DNA from: a virus
IMG/VR virus record: IMGVR_UViG_3300023223_000074
Span: 1 to 34,604 of that record
Reading direction: 5' to 3' (one strand)
Length of the DNA: 34,604 bases
Below the pieces are notes generated by a model, which saw nothing but the letters and a program-made list of their open reading frames with translations, made no database searches and was not told where the DNA came from. Positions within the stretch are counted from its first letter, which is position 1. The number at the start of each line of letters is the position of its first letter. Both the position numbers and the translations under genes were made by a program. Positions 6,531 to 13,867 of this stretch are shown here, piece by piece.

Positions 6531-6845
6531 CTATTCTCCTTCGGGGAAATTCATCCATTTGATAGGGCGCAGAATCCAAATACTGTCGCCCTCTTCGTAC
6601 ATCCAACGGTTATCTCCTTCATGCCATTTCATCGCGCCCACATGAAATACAGCACCCTTGGGGAAGTATCCGATCACAACGTCACCGTGAATTGGATTAG
6701 CTGTATCCATAGGCTTCCACTGCATACGCTTTAGGGCGTCGGCTGCTTCCAAACATGTGCGTTCAGCGTCAAACATGCCAAGAAGTACGGTCTTGAGTGT
6801 AGGACTTCCCTCCGCCTTGCGCAGTCGTTTGCTTAAATCAGTCAT
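6531..6845 (-). CDS. DUF551-like hypothetical protein
   Basis: 104 residues with AGGAGAAGG before the start. The second half (MQWKPMDTANPIHGDVVIGY ... WILRPIKWMNFPEGE) matches the DUF551 pattern W-x-P-I/M-x-T-A-x-P ... P-x-x-W-x-P-x-P-E, here with W-M-N-F. The first half holds EAADALKRM, a motif of companion phage proteins, so this looks like a fusion of two common small modules. Role in phages unknown. Confidence 0.75.
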   Translation of the reverse strand: MTDLSKRLRKAEGSPTLKTVLLGMFDAERTCLEAADALKRMQWKPMDTANPIHGDVVIGYFPKGAVFHVGAMKWHEGDNRWMYEEGDSIWILRPIKWMNFPEGE

Positions 6846-6872
6846 TCACCTTCTCCTATTCCATAAATCGTT

Positions 6873-7268
6873 TTAACTAATCTCGCCCACGATGGGGACT
6901 TCCACCACGCGCATATTCTCAAGAAGCGGTTTGATTCCCACGACAACCTTACCGCCTACTACTGGCGCGGCCTTTGAAATCGTGATAGTCCACTCGCTAT
7001 CATCAACACCGATCGCGTCAACAATCCCATCGATTCCGCTTTTGAAACTCGATAGCATGTTGTCCAGATCCCGCCGCCGCTTATCCGGGGGGTGGAACGT
7101 GATAATCGCGTGAACCTTCCCCTGCATCTTCTTGGCCCCCTGGATACGGCATTCTGTGGCGCATTCGTGCCGGTACGCCTTCCTTATGGGGGATGACTTG
7201 GCCCAATGGCCCCGAGCGTTAGGGGATAGCCTTGGGCTTGGGTAGGGTATTTCGAATGTTACCGTCAT
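6873..7268 (-). CDS. rusA: RusA-family Holliday junction resolvase
   Basis: 131 residues, usual length for RusA. N-terminus TFEIPYPSPRLSPNARGHW is typical, and RRRDLDNMLSSFKSGIDGI (residues 64-82) with GVDDSEW (87-93) supplies the acidic metal-binding residues D67, D69 and D89/D90. RusA dimers cut four-way junctions and branched recombination or replication intermediates, making DNA fit for packaging. Overlaps the upstream gene as ATGA. High confidence. Confidence 0.93.
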   Translation of the reverse strand: MTVTFEIPYPSPRLSPNARGHWAKSSPIRKAYRHECATECRIQGAKKMQGKVHAIITFHPPDKRRRDLDNMLSSFKSGIDGIVDAIGVDDSEWTITISKAAPVVGGKVVVGIKPLLENMRVVEVPIVGEIS

Positions 7269-7489
7269 TCTCCGGCCCCCTGCGGTTTGGCTTTAGGTTT
7301 AATTCCAGCACGAGCCGCCGTGCGCATAAAAATGTCTCTTGGAATAACGGCGTAGATTTTTCCACGGTGAACAAGTTTTCTGCTCGTGACTATCATTGTA
7401 GCGAACCGTACCACATGGTTAAAGTACATGCGTTCGGACACAATGACCCCGATACAAAACCCTATTAGGCCTCCAATAATGTATTCCAT
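7265..7489 (-). CDS. Small single-pass membrane protein
   Basis: 74 residues. Residues 2-18 (EYIIGGLIGFCIGVIVS) are one membrane segment; the rest is basic and cytoplasmic by the positive-inside rule. TAATG-coupled to the HTH regulator gene and ATGA-coupled to rusA. Function unknown. Confidence 0.7.
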   Translation of the reverse strand: MEYIIGGLIGFCIGVIVSERMYFNHVVRFATMIVTSRKLVHRGKIYAVIPRDIFMRTAARAGIKPKAKPQGAGE

Positions 7490-7683
7490 TACTTCCCCTC
7501 CGTTGGGTTGTCGTTGATATACTGGCGAATCCGTTCAGCCGTTTTAAACGTGGGCGTAGACTTGCCAGACTTCCACAGCTTCCACGTTCTACCGCTAAGA
7601 TTCGCAGCCCTTTTCAGGACCGTGTTCGGCAATACATTGAACGCCGTAGCGTATTCTTCGATTTCATTTATGAGTTTTTCCAT
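7489..7683 (-). CDS. Small HTH regulator at the head of the leftward operon (Cro-like position)
   Basis: 64 residues. TVLKRAANLSGRTWKLWKSG (about 21-40) then TFKTAERIRQYINDNP has the form of the short XRE-like proteins common in alphaproteobacterial prophages (EIExYxxxTGxxxxTxxxxA...A..I..FI..NP). It likely binds the operator-like repeats in the divergent region. No ribosome site precedes the ATG; a -10-like TATCTA ends six bases before it, so the mRNA may be leaderless, as lambda cI is from PRM. Repressor or Cro role is inferred from position. Confidence 0.75.
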   Translation of the reverse strand: MEKLINEIEEYATAFNVLPNTVLKRAANLSGRTWKLWKSGKSTPTFKTAERIRQYINDNPTEGK

Positions 7684-7688
7684 GCGCT

Positions 7689-7718
7689 ATAGATATATGT
7701 GCGATTAATTAATGTAAA
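7689..7718 (-). promoter_or_regulatory. Leftward early promoter, probably leaderless
   Basis: On the minus strand TTTACA (7718-7713), a 17-base spacer, then TATCTA (near 7695-7690), ending six bases before the regulator ATG. The -35 overlaps operator-like copy 1 (7717-7731), so the regulator could control itself. The -10 is weak; called by eye. Confidence 0.4.
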
Positions 7719-7760
7719 GGGTTATTTTACCTTTTAGGTGTTGACAAGGGTTTTCTTACC
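7717..7760. promoter_or_regulatory. Pair of operator-like 15-bp repeats
   Basis: AAGGGTTATTTTACC (7717-7731) and AAGGGTTTTCTTACC (7746-7760) match at 13 of 15 positions, in the same orientation, 29 bp apart (about three helical turns). Copy 1 touches the leftward -35 and copy 2 fills the rightward promoter spacer, as expected for operators of the adjacent HTH regulator. Each copy has partial dyad symmetry (GGG...ACC). Confidence 0.5.
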
Positions 7761-7769
7761 CCCTACATT
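7741..7769 (+). promoter_or_regulatory. Rightward early promoter
   Basis: Perfect -35 TTGACA (7741-7746), 17-base spacer, -10 TACATT (7764-7769). The transcript would start near 7776 and reach the first rightward gene at 7802, which has GGGAGA as ribosome site. Strong sigma70-type signal by eye. Confidence 0.7.
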
Positions 7770-7801
7770 GAGGGTAACGAAACGCACAAGGGAGAAACAA
7801 A

Positions 7802-8164
7802 ATGACCACGATTTACAGAACATATTCACCAGAAGGTGACATCGACCACGCAACGCCGAGTCTGCGCGATGAGTGGATCACGGATAATGATGAGGGCGTA
7901 TTTCGTACCGCTATGCTTGAATACGCTGGCGACATCGTTTGGAGCGACAATGAAACCCTAGCAACTGGCAAACTCGAATGGGCAACCGACGACACCAAAG
8001 CCACGGCGACAATGCTTATGGCCGTATGGTGTGGTGATGAGACCATGCTAGACATCAACCCGCATGAGTTGGTCTACAGCCACTTCAACGTGGATCAAAT
8101 GCGTGCGGAGTGTCGGGAAGAACTTGGCGAATATTTTGACCGCCCAAGCTGTGGGGGTGTGTGA
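7802..8164 (+). CDS. Hypothetical protein, first gene of the rightward operon
   Basis: 120 residues, acidic, no membrane segment or known motif. Being first after the strong promoter, it is probably made very early and in quantity, a place where phages often keep host-takeover or anti-defence proteins. That role is inference; the family is not recognised. Confidence 0.7.
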   Translation: MTTIYRTYSPEGDIDHATPSLRDEWITDNDEGVFRTAMLEYAGDIVWSDNETLATGKLEWATDDTKATATMLMAVWCGDETMLDINPHELVYSHFNVDQMRAECREELGEYFDRPSCGGV

Positions 8165-8424
8165 TGCCTTTTGGACAATACAACGGACCCGATAAGGGCG
8201 ACAAAGGATTGAAGCATGGAAGTTGCAATCGGTCTACATGTCAGGACTCACCAGCACTGTGGTACAATCACGGCTCATATGCATGGTATTGTGAGGGGTG
8301 CCGTAACACCATCCAATTCGACTCATTTAACTTGAGAAATTGGCACGCTAATCATCAGCCAGAATGCGGACACCCACAGTTTGAAACATCGGAAATGATT
8401 AAAGAACGGGAGGGCGACAAATGA
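8164..8424 (+). CDS. Small protein with zinc-ribbon-like Cys/His pattern
   Basis: 86 residues. Start set at the ATG in TGATG; a GTG three bases earlier is possible. Cys/His clusters C-N-R-S-T-C, C-E-G-C and H-x3-H-x3-CGH could bind one or two zinc ions. W/Y-rich (SPALWYNHGSYAWYCEGC). Nucleic-acid or protein binding is plausible; not recognised. Confidence 0.7.
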   Translation: MPFGQYNGPDKGDKGLKHGSCNRSTCQDSPALWYNHGSYAWYCEGCRNTIQFDSFNLRNWHANHQPECGHPQFETSEMIKEREGDK

Positions 8425-8519
8425 CCTACCACCAGAAAGCCGCCATAATTCGCGAGGAGTTCTCAGGGCTTCTTGCCGTTGCAACGATTATCATATGCCT
8501 ATTTGGAGTGTGGTCATGA
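8421..8519 (+). CDS. Micro membrane protein
   Basis: 32 residues with one hydrophobic segment (GLLAVATIIICLFGVW) at the C-terminus. ATGA overlaps on both sides support translation. Function unknown. Confidence 0.55.
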   Translation: MTYHQKAAIIREEFSGLLAVATIIICLFGVWS

Positions 8520-8656
8520 AACACGCATTCGAAGCCTACAACCTAAAGCGGGAACGCGAACGCATTCTCACCGAGATAAAGCGGTCAGCCAGAAACCTCC
8601 TGTATTTCGCAGCCATTTCAATCACAGCGTTGGTTGTCATCTTCGCCATCACTTAA
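8516..8656 (+). CDS. Micro membrane protein
   Basis: 46 residues: a basic helical N-terminus (KRERERILTEIKRSARN) then one membrane segment (LLYFAAISITALVVIFAI). ATGA-coupled to the previous 32-aa membrane protein, so the two may act as a pair. Function unknown. Confidence 0.6.
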   Translation: MKHAFEAYNLKRERERILTEIKRSARNLLYFAAISITALVVIFAIT

Positions 8657-8701
8657 CGAGATACCGAGCCGCGCGGTTGTTTCGCGGTCCTCCCTGAACT
8701 A

Positions 8702-8730
8702 CCCCGGCGCTTCGGCGTTGGGGGCTTTTT
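8702..8730 (+). terminator. Rho-independent terminator with UUCG tetraloop
   Basis: CCCCGGCGC-TTCG-GCGTTGGGG (8702-8723; two G-U pairs) followed by GCTTTTT. The C(UUCG)G loop is exceptionally stable. It lies about 900 bases after the rightward promoter, between the fourth gene and the rest of the operon, so it may act as an attenuator that an antitermination mechanism must pass. Confidence 0.7.
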
Positions 8731-8744
8731 CCAAAGGACAGAAC

Positions 8745-8960
8745 ATGCCCAAACCACAGAACAGAACAACGCTAACCGTAGCGCACATGACGATTGAAAC
8801 GATTGTATGCCCACGCGGTGGAACGACTTACGCGCTATTTGCCGGGGATATGACTCGCAAACCAAGGGCTCTATTCACAGGCCATGTTGAAAAGGGCATG
8901 GCTGCGGAATTGTTGGAACTGTCCGCGCACATTCGGAAGTTGGAGGGAGAATTAAAATGA
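8745..8960 (+). CDS. Hypothetical protein
   Basis: 71 residues; start set by AAAGGA six bases upstream, just after the terminator. Beta-rich first half (TIETIVCPRGGTTYALFAGD), helical end (AAELLELSAHIRKLEGELK). No family recognised. Confidence 0.65.
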   Translation: MPKPQNRTTLTVAHMTIETIVCPRGGTTYALFAGDMTRKPRALFTGHVEKGMAAELLELSAHIRKLEGELK

Positions 8961-9145
8961 GCAACCCAGAATTACAGCGCGAACTGTTGCAGACGCACCG
9001 AGATAATCGGAACGCAGCCAAAGCAGCAGCCGACGCAGCCGAGAAAGACGATTGCAAATGCGATTACAATTTCCACAACGGCAGGTTCACAGCGTTTAAC
9101 GACTGCATCCGTGAACTTGAAGCAACTATGAAGGAGTCCGAATGA
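8957..9145 (+). CDS. Small hypothetical protein
   Basis: 62 residues, helical, Ala/Asp/Lys-rich, with Cys residues at C33, C35 and a third near 50. ATGA overlaps at both ends; directly before the annealase gene. Function unknown. Confidence 0.6.
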   Translation: MSNPELQRELLQTHRDNRNAAKAAADAAEKDDCKCDYNFHNGRFTAFNDCIRELEATMKESE

Positions 9146-9771
9146 TGGATTGGGATAAGACGTCAAAAGAACTTGGGAAAAAGTTAAACCCCGCGAATGT
9201 TCAACCGCCAGCACAAGGCAAGTATGGCGACTACCTTTTCGCTTGGCACGTAATCAACGAGGCAAACCGCATCTTCGGATATAACGGATGGTCATACACG
9301 ATTGATCTAAACATGGTCAGCCAAGACAAGAACCAAAAAGGCAACCACGTTATCGGGTACACTTGCGTTTGTTCGCTATCCGTTGACGGTGTTACGCGCC
9401 AAGATGTTGGGTTTGGATCTGGTATCGCAAGGGATTTGGGCGATGCACACGAAGGCGCGACCAAGGAAGCCGCCACAGACGCGCTCAAGCGTGCGCTGAG
9501 GACGTTTGGCAACCAATTCGGTCTAGCCCTCTACGACAAGACGCAACAGAACGTAGGCGTTGATATTGATGACAGCGAGTTTGAAGATGCCGTGAAGGAA
9601 ATCGAAGCGATTAAAAGCATGGATGAACTTCAAAGCCATTGGAAAATGCTGAACAGCGGTTTCTACGCTATTGCTTCGCATGAAGATGTTATCAAAGCGA
9701 AAGAGGCTAAGAAGGCCGAACTATCCGCGCCTAAAGACGGCAACGGCAACCCTGACGTAATCCCTCACTAG
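9142..9771 (+). CDS. Rad52/Rad22-family single-strand annealing protein
   Basis: 209 residues. The Rad52-type core is clear: KYGDYLFAWHVINEANRIFG plus YNGWSYTI (26-53), a central beta sheet with VGFGSGIARDLGDAHEGATK (93-112), then EAATDALKRALRTFGNQFGL (113-132). Such proteins form rings that anneal complementary strands and drive phage recombination. Starts ATGATG overlapping the upstream TGA. With the exonuclease, NinB and SSB that follow it forms a recombination set like lambda exo-beta. Confidence 0.92.
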   Translation: MMDWDKTSKELGKKLNPANVQPPAQGKYGDYLFAWHVINEANRIFGYNGWSYTIDLNMVSQDKNQKGNHVIGYTCVCSLSVDGVTRQDVGFGSGIARDLGDAHEGATKEAATDALKRALRTFGNQFGLALYDKTQQNVGVDIDDSEFEDAVKEIEAIKSMDELQSHWKMLNSGFYAIASHEDVIKAKEAKKAELSAPKDGNGNPDVIPH

Positions 9772-9781
9772 GAGAATGAAC

Positions 9782-10438
9782 ATGAAACGCACCCTATACA
9801 TCGACATTGAAACCATCCCCGGCCCCGAAAGCGGCAAGGATTCCGTAAAGGTAAAAGTTCCGGCCAACTACAAAGATGAGGCCAAGATTTTCGCATTCAT
9901 TGAGGCTGGCAGGGAAGAAGCCTACCGCAAGCAATCGTTTGATGGTGGGTATGGGCAGGTTTGCGCGTTCTCGTTTGTGGTGGATGATGGCGGGGTTGAT
10001 GGAATGTGGATGTCAACAAGGAGCAGCGAATTCGGAATGTTAACCGAGGCATTCAGCGCTATTGATATTGAACTCGACGGGCACAACAACCCCTACGTCT
10101 GCGGTCACTTTGTATCAGGCTTTGATCTACGGTTCCTAATGCGCCGCTGTGTGGTGTTAGGCGTTAAGATGCCCCATTGGTTACAAACAACCGTAAACGC
10201 CGCTGCGTGGTCCGATAACCTGCGTGACACGATGCAATTGTGGTGTGGCAACCGCGACATGATCAAACTTGACGAACTCTGCACCATTCTAGGCATAGAA
10301 GGGAAAGACGGGTTTGACGGTTCAATGGTTTACGATGCTTGGCTTGCTGGCGAACATGAGAAGATTGGCGAATACTGCAACAGCGATGTTGAAAAGGTTC
10401 GTAAGATTAACCGTAAGTTCTTGGACGCTGGTCTTTAG
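9782..10438 (+). CDS. DEDDy-type 3'-5' exonuclease (PolB-exonuclease-like)
   Basis: 218 residues. Start set at the second ATG, seven bases after AGGAG (9770-9774); the first ATG (9776) is one base from it. Exo I is D8-I-E10 (YIDIETIP), Exo II is GHFVSGFD with D115, Exo III is Y198-CNS-D202 (YxxxD), so the family residues are present. Resembles the stand-alone 'predicted PolB 3'-5' exonuclease' family. It probably works on DNA ends with the annealase just upstream. Confidence 0.87.
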   Translation: MKRTLYIDIETIPGPESGKDSVKVKVPANYKDEAKIFAFIEAGREEAYRKQSFDGGYGQVCAFSFVVDDGGVDGMWMSTRSSEFGMLTEAFSAIDIELDGHNNPYVCGHFVSGFDLRFLMRRCVVLGVKMPHWLQTTVNAAAWSDNLRDTMQLWCGNRDMIKLDELCTILGIEGKDGFDGSMVYDAWLAGEHEKIGEYCNSDVEKVRKINRKFLDAGL

Positions 10439-10439
10439 G

Positions 10440-10892
10440 ATGCCCACCAAAATCATAAGACAACCGGAACACGTTGACGCGCTGGCGGAACTCCTAAAGG
10501 GGCGCAAGCTACCCCTGACGGTCTCGTGGTCGCAAGGTGCACCGCGATCGGGGGCGCAAAACCGTCTAGCGCAGCAATGGTTCACAGATATTGCGCGGCA
10601 ACTCGGAGATCAAACGCACGAAGACGTTCGCGCCGAATGCAAGCTGGTGTTTGGCATTCCGATACTTAGAGCCGAAAACGACGCAATCCGCGCAACATAT
10701 GACAAGTCGATCAGGCATTTGCCATACGAGGAAAAGCTAGAACTTATCAAGGTGCTTGATATTCCTGTAACGCGGTTAATGACTGTAAAGCAAATGACGC
10801 AATTTATGGAAGCAATTCAACAGAACTACAACAAGCAGGGCGTTATTTTAACGGACCCTGAAAAGCTGAAATATGAACAGGAGTTTGAATAG
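10440..10892 (+). CDS. ninB: NinB-like recombination protein
   Basis: 150 residues. Start ATG is one base after the exonuclease stop. The pattern QNRLAQQWFTDIARQLGDQT, CKLVFGIPILRAENDAIRAT, then RLMTVKQMTQFMEAIQ is the NinB (lambda Orf) signature. Orf-type proteins bind SSB and help load recombinases or replace RecFOR. Its stop overlaps the next GTG start. Confidence 0.9.
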   Translation: MPTKIIRQPEHVDALAELLKGRKLPLTVSWSQGAPRSGAQNRLAQQWFTDIARQLGDQTHEDVRAECKLVFGIPILRAENDAIRATYDKSIRHLPYEEKLELIKVLDIPVTRLMTVKQMTQFMEAIQQNYNKQGVILTDPEKLKYEQEFE

Positions 10893-11167
10893 TGAAGTAT
10901 CGCAAAAAACCAATTGTTATCGAGGCGGTCCAGTACACTAGGCTGAACATTGATGAGGTCGCTGAATTCGTAGGCTTTGACCACCTTCGAATTGGTTCTG
11001 TTGGACCGAACGGCACAGAGTTACACATCCTAACTCTGGAAGACGGACACAAGTGTGAAGTCAAGCACATTGCCACTCCGGGGGATTGGATAATCAAGGG
11101 CATTAGTGGGGAGTTCTACCCGTGCAAGCCCGACATTTTCGAGAAAACGTATGAGGAGTTTGAATAA
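10892..11167 (+). CDS. Conserved phage hypothetical protein
   Basis: 91 residues, GTG start overlapping the ninB TAG. The end (TPGDWIIKGISGEFYPCKPD, IFEKTYEEF) is a motif common to many phage small proteins of unknown role. N-terminus KYRKKPIVIEAVQY is equally typical. Widespread but uncharacterised. Confidence 0.85.
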   Translation: MKYRKKPIVIEAVQYTRLNIDEVAEFVGFDHLRIGSVGPNGTELHILTLEDGHKCEVKHIATPGDWIIKGISGEFYPCKPDIFEKTYEEFE

Positions 11168-11496
11168 TGACCGAATATACAAAAGGACCGTGGGAGGCGA
11201 ATAACTACGACGAATGCGGTGGGTATGACTGTATGACCGGAGGCATAGCAATTCGCGACACGTCAAGTAATAGAACAATAGCCAGATTGGACGCTGGTGA
11301 TTTTGGCGCAGAGCACTTTGAACATAAGCCGGAGGTTGTCGAATCGGTTGTTTCCGCTGCCCACCTAATAGCCGCCGCCCCTGATATGTACGAGGCTTTG
11401 AAGGAACATGCGGTTACGCGTGATAGCTTTTATGACGAGACACGTTCGGACAAACTTATTGACGCAGCAATCGCCAAAGCGGAGGGCAAATCATGA
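11167..11496 (+). CDS. Conserved phage hypothetical protein (AAPDMYEAL type)
   Basis: 109 residues, TAATG-coupled. Begins TEYTKGPWEANNY and contains SAAHLIAAAPDMYEALKEHA, the hallmark of a common phage protein family often next to recombination genes. Function unknown. Confidence 0.85.
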   Translation: MTEYTKGPWEANNYDECGGYDCMTGGIAIRDTSSNRTIARLDAGDFGAEHFEHKPEVVESVVSAAHLIAAAPDMYEALKEHAVTRDSFYDETRSDKLIDAAIAKAEGKS

Positions 11497-11756
11497 GACC
11501 CTTCACCCGCCAAGAGGCAACCGAGTTTATCGAAAGCTTCAACATCCACCCTTCTGAATGCAAGGACACCGGCACCGCGTTTGAGTTTGCCGACATCCAC
11601 GTAACCCGCGATGGCTTCGAGAACGAGCTTCAATGCTTCGCGCTTGAGAACGACATACCGCTGGATTTCAACGGGTTTACATACCGCACTGAGGAACTTG
11701 ATGATGCACCAATTGAAGTGTTGGTTGTTGATATCCCGTACCAGGGGGCCGCGTAA
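11493..11756 (+). CDS. Hypothetical protein
   Basis: 87 residues, strongly acidic (about 17 Asp/Glu against few Lys/Arg), ATGA overlap upstream, TAATG downstream. No motif. The charge could suit DNA mimicry, but this is only a possibility. Confidence 0.65.
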   Translation: MRPFTRQEATEFIESFNIHPSECKDTGTAFEFADIHVTRDGFENELQCFALENDIPLDFNGFTYRTEELDDAPIEVLVVDIPYQGAA

Positions 11757-12022
11757 TGACCACGGATACAAACGGATACACCATTGCACCCAACGGCATG
11801 AACGGGCGAGAGCAATACAAGGTAACCTCCCCGGATGGGATGTTTACCCAAGATTACCTCGCTTACGACGTGGCTTGTGCGGCTGCGGATCGTCACTTCA
11901 GAATATCCAACATAACAATTACCGATCGGTCTTGCATGTCTTGCAGTCGGACGTTTCAATCAACAGGCATAGGCAATCGTCTGTGCGTTAAATGTAGCAC
12001 TAAAACATGGGGGATGATGTGA
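11756..12022 (+). CDS. Small protein with C-terminal CxxC pair
   Basis: 88 residues. The C-terminal SCMSC ... LCVKC gives a four-cysteine zinc-ribbon pattern (residues about 60-81). The first half is TDTNGYTIAPNGMNGREQYK. Likely a small zinc-binding protein; family not recognised. Confidence 0.7.
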   Translation: MTTDTNGYTIAPNGMNGREQYKVTSPDGMFTQDYLAYDVACAAADRHFRISNITITDRSCMSCSRTFQSTGIGNRLCVKCSTKTWGMM

Positions 12023-12023
12023 T

Positions 12024-12092
12024 ATGACACACGACGATATTGAGGCTGCGTTGAACGCGGTGTTTCTTAAATTAACAGGAGATTTGCAATGA
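12024..12092 (+). CDS. 22-codon micro-ORF
   Basis: Encodes MTHDDIEAALNAVFLKLTGD plus LQ, an amphipathic helix. It starts one base after the previous stop and ends ATGA with the next start. Tight fit on both sides is the only evidence. Confidence 0.45.
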   Translation: MTHDDIEAALNAVFLKLTGDLQ

Positions 12093-12433
12093 ATAGTCTA
12101 TCATGGTTTTTATATTTCGCGGACGCAGCCCCTAACCTTGCGCAAACTATATCGGGAATATGTATTGGCGCAGTTGTGCTGATGGCAATTGCATTTATAT
12201 TTTTGCCGATCATATCGGACTTTGGGGAGAAAGAGGTCAAGATTCCGTTTAAAACGGTTTTAATAACCGCCACAGTAGGGTTGGTGTTGGCGTCGTTAAT
12301 TCCTAAAGAAAAAACATTCTACTTAATCGCAGGTAGTGAGGCTGGCGAATACGTTGTGACATCCCCTGAAGGTCAGGAGATTATCAACGACATCAAGGCA
12401 ATCATTAAATCACAGATAGAGGAATTGAAGTAA
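12089..12433 (+). CDS. Two-pass membrane protein
   Basis: 114 residues with two membrane segments (about 18-42, [20 protein letters not shown]; and 55-73, [16 protein letters not shown]). A charged C-terminal helix follows ([17 protein letters not shown]). AGGAG seven bases before the ATG. TAATG-coupled to SSB. Function unknown. Confidence 0.75.
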   Translation: MNSLSWFLYFADAAPNLAQTISGICIGAVVLMAIAFIFLPIISDFGEKEVKIPFKTVLITATVGLVLASLIPKEKTFYLIAGSEAGEYVVTSPEGQEIINDIKAIIKSQIEELK

Positions 12434-12909
12434 TGGCTGGATCAGTTAACAAAGTAACCATCCTCGGAAATTTGGGTGCAGACCCTGAAATCCGCACGTT
12501 TGGCAATGGCGGCAAGGTTGCAAACCTACGCATCGCCACAAGTGAACGGTGGCGCGATAAGGGATCGGGGGAGCAAAAGGAAAAGACGGAATGGCACACA
12601 GTCGCTATTTTCTCCGAAGGTTTGGTTCGCGTTGTTGAGCAATACCTCAAGAAAGGTTCCACGATTTATATCGAGGGCAAACTTCAAACCCGCAAGTGGC
12701 AAGACCAAAGCGGCAATGACCGATACAGCACAGAGGTCGTTTTGCAGGGATTCGACAGTAAACTTGTAATGCTCGACGGTAAGCCAAGCGGCAACTCTGG
12801 TGGAGGCAACTCTGGCGGTCAGTCCGGTGGGTATGCCGAGGATGGCGGCTCTATGGCAACTGGGCGTTCAATTAGTGCGGGCGATCTAGACGATGAAATT
12901 CCATTTTAA
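12433..12909 (+). CDS. ssb: Single-stranded DNA-binding protein
   Basis: 158 residues. Classic OB-fold [43 protein letters not shown] then [29 protein letters not shown] Gly/Ser/Gln linker (116-145) leads to an acidic DDEIPF tail that recruits partner proteins in the family. It would coat ssDNA for replication and for the Rad52-type annealase and NinB encoded nearby. Confidence 0.97.
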   Translation: MAGSVNKVTILGNLGADPEIRTFGNGGKVANLRIATSERWRDKGSGEQKEKTEWHTVAIFSEGLVRVVEQYLKKGSTIYIEGKLQTRKWQDQSGNDRYSTEVVLQGFDSKLVMLDGKPSGNSGGGNSGGQSGGYAEDGGSMATGRSISAGDLDDEIPF

Positions 12910-12912
12910 GTC

Positions 12913-13344
12913 ATGGAAGTAATGCTTGATATGTATAGGGATATGCTTAGAATGGTCGGCGAGGCAGCTTCATACGCTCCTCGCCAGACAACCCGCGATG
13001 TTTTTGGAAGAACTATCTCGCAGGATGTGACCACAAAATACGAAGACGTGATCACAAAGTCAATATCGAAAGTTCCTCCCCCGGTTCCGTTGCGTTCCCG
13101 TATCAAAACGCGCCCAAGTGAGTTGGCTCCTCCTATGGAAATAAAAGGGCAATCCTATTCCGCAGCTGTGGAGTCGAGCAATCCTCGGAAGGTGAAAGCA
13201 AACTGGATAGGGTCTAAGTTGATTGACCTCGATACGAACTTATCCGGTGTGATGCGCCTAGAAAAGCATTGGCAGGGTTTCATGGAAACATGGAGCGGCT
13301 TCGGCCAAAGGATACCGAGTACTGGTCCATCTGGATTGCCATAG
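12913..13344 (+). CDS. Hypothetical protein
   Basis: 143 residues, Met-rich start (MEVMLDMYRDMLRMVGEAAS), a proline-rich middle (KVPPPVPLRSRIKTRPSELA) and a Gly/Pro-rich end. No ribosome site of note; several early Met codons are alternatives. Not recognised. Confidence 0.6.
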   Translation: MEVMLDMYRDMLRMVGEAASYAPRQTTRDVFGRTISQDVTTKYEDVITKSISKVPPPVPLRSRIKTRPSELAPPMEIKGQSYSAAVESSNPRKVKANWIGSKLIDLDTNLSGVMRLEKHWQGFMETWSGFGQRIPSTGPSGLP

Positions 13345-13412
13345 TCAGGCACTGTGTATCTCCACAGCAGGAAAGGAGAGAAGGTATGTTTAATTAACGA
13401 AAGGAAAAGATT

Positions 13413-13595
13413 ATGGCCGAAGTAAAGATAAAATTAAAACCGTGGATGACTCCAAATCACGCCATACTTGAGGGGTACGAAAAGTCCGTTCCTCTACGAG
13501 AATTGGATGACGATGCTTTTCACGCGCTGATAGTCGAATGGCTTTCCTCCGTATACGACAAAGCGGGGCAGAGAAAGAATTACCGGTTCGAATGA
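13413..13595 (+). CDS. Small hypothetical protein
   Basis: 60 residues, GAAAGGA ribosome site. Sequence ends VEWLSSVYDKAGQRKNYRFE. It follows a 69-base gap holding a CTGTG/CACAG hairpin and a three-codon frame with its own AGGAGAGAAGG. Function unknown. Confidence 0.65.
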   Translation: MAEVKIKLKPWMTPNHAILEGYEKSVPLRELDDDAFHALIVEWLSSVYDKAGQRKNYRFE

Positions 13596-13640
13596 CCCCC
13601 CACTAATCAATATAACATGGAACAATGAGGAGATAGAACG

Positions 13641-13841
13641 ATGGCGAGAACCAACAAAGCCAAGCGCATTTCACAGGAAAAGATGCAAGCAGAATGCGAC
13701 GAATGGAACGCAGCGCATCCGGTCGGAACGGAAATATTGCTGGATAAGGATTTTGTTGACGATCCTTTCCTAACAAAAACGCGCAGCACAGCGCAAATTC
13801 TATCTGGTCATAATGAATTGATTGCGGAATACAATAGATAA
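13641..13841 (+). CDS. Conserved small phage protein
   Basis: 66 residues. HPVGTEILLDKDFVDDPFLT then KTRSTAQILSGHNELIAEY follows a pattern seen in many phage proteins (VGTxV...D....T+TRS.A..L.GH...V). GAGGAG upstream. Role unknown. Confidence 0.75.
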   Translation: MARTNKAKRISQEKMQAECDEWNAAHPVGTEILLDKDFVDDPFLTKTRSTAQILSGHNELIAEYNR

Positions 13842-13867
13842 GAATTAAACCATAAGGAAGCAATGAA

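Noticed and set aside
10314-10439. N-terminal extension of the NinB frame
   Set aside because: It would overlap the exonuclease by 125 bases; NinB similarity begins at the ATG at 10440.
11611-11991. 126-aa plus frame overlapping two coupled small genes
   Set aside because: The coupled genes (11493, 11756) explain the region and have TAATG linkage; this frame has no start signal.
13352-13367. CTGTG/CACAG hairpin as terminator
   Set aside because: Only five pairs and no T tract.
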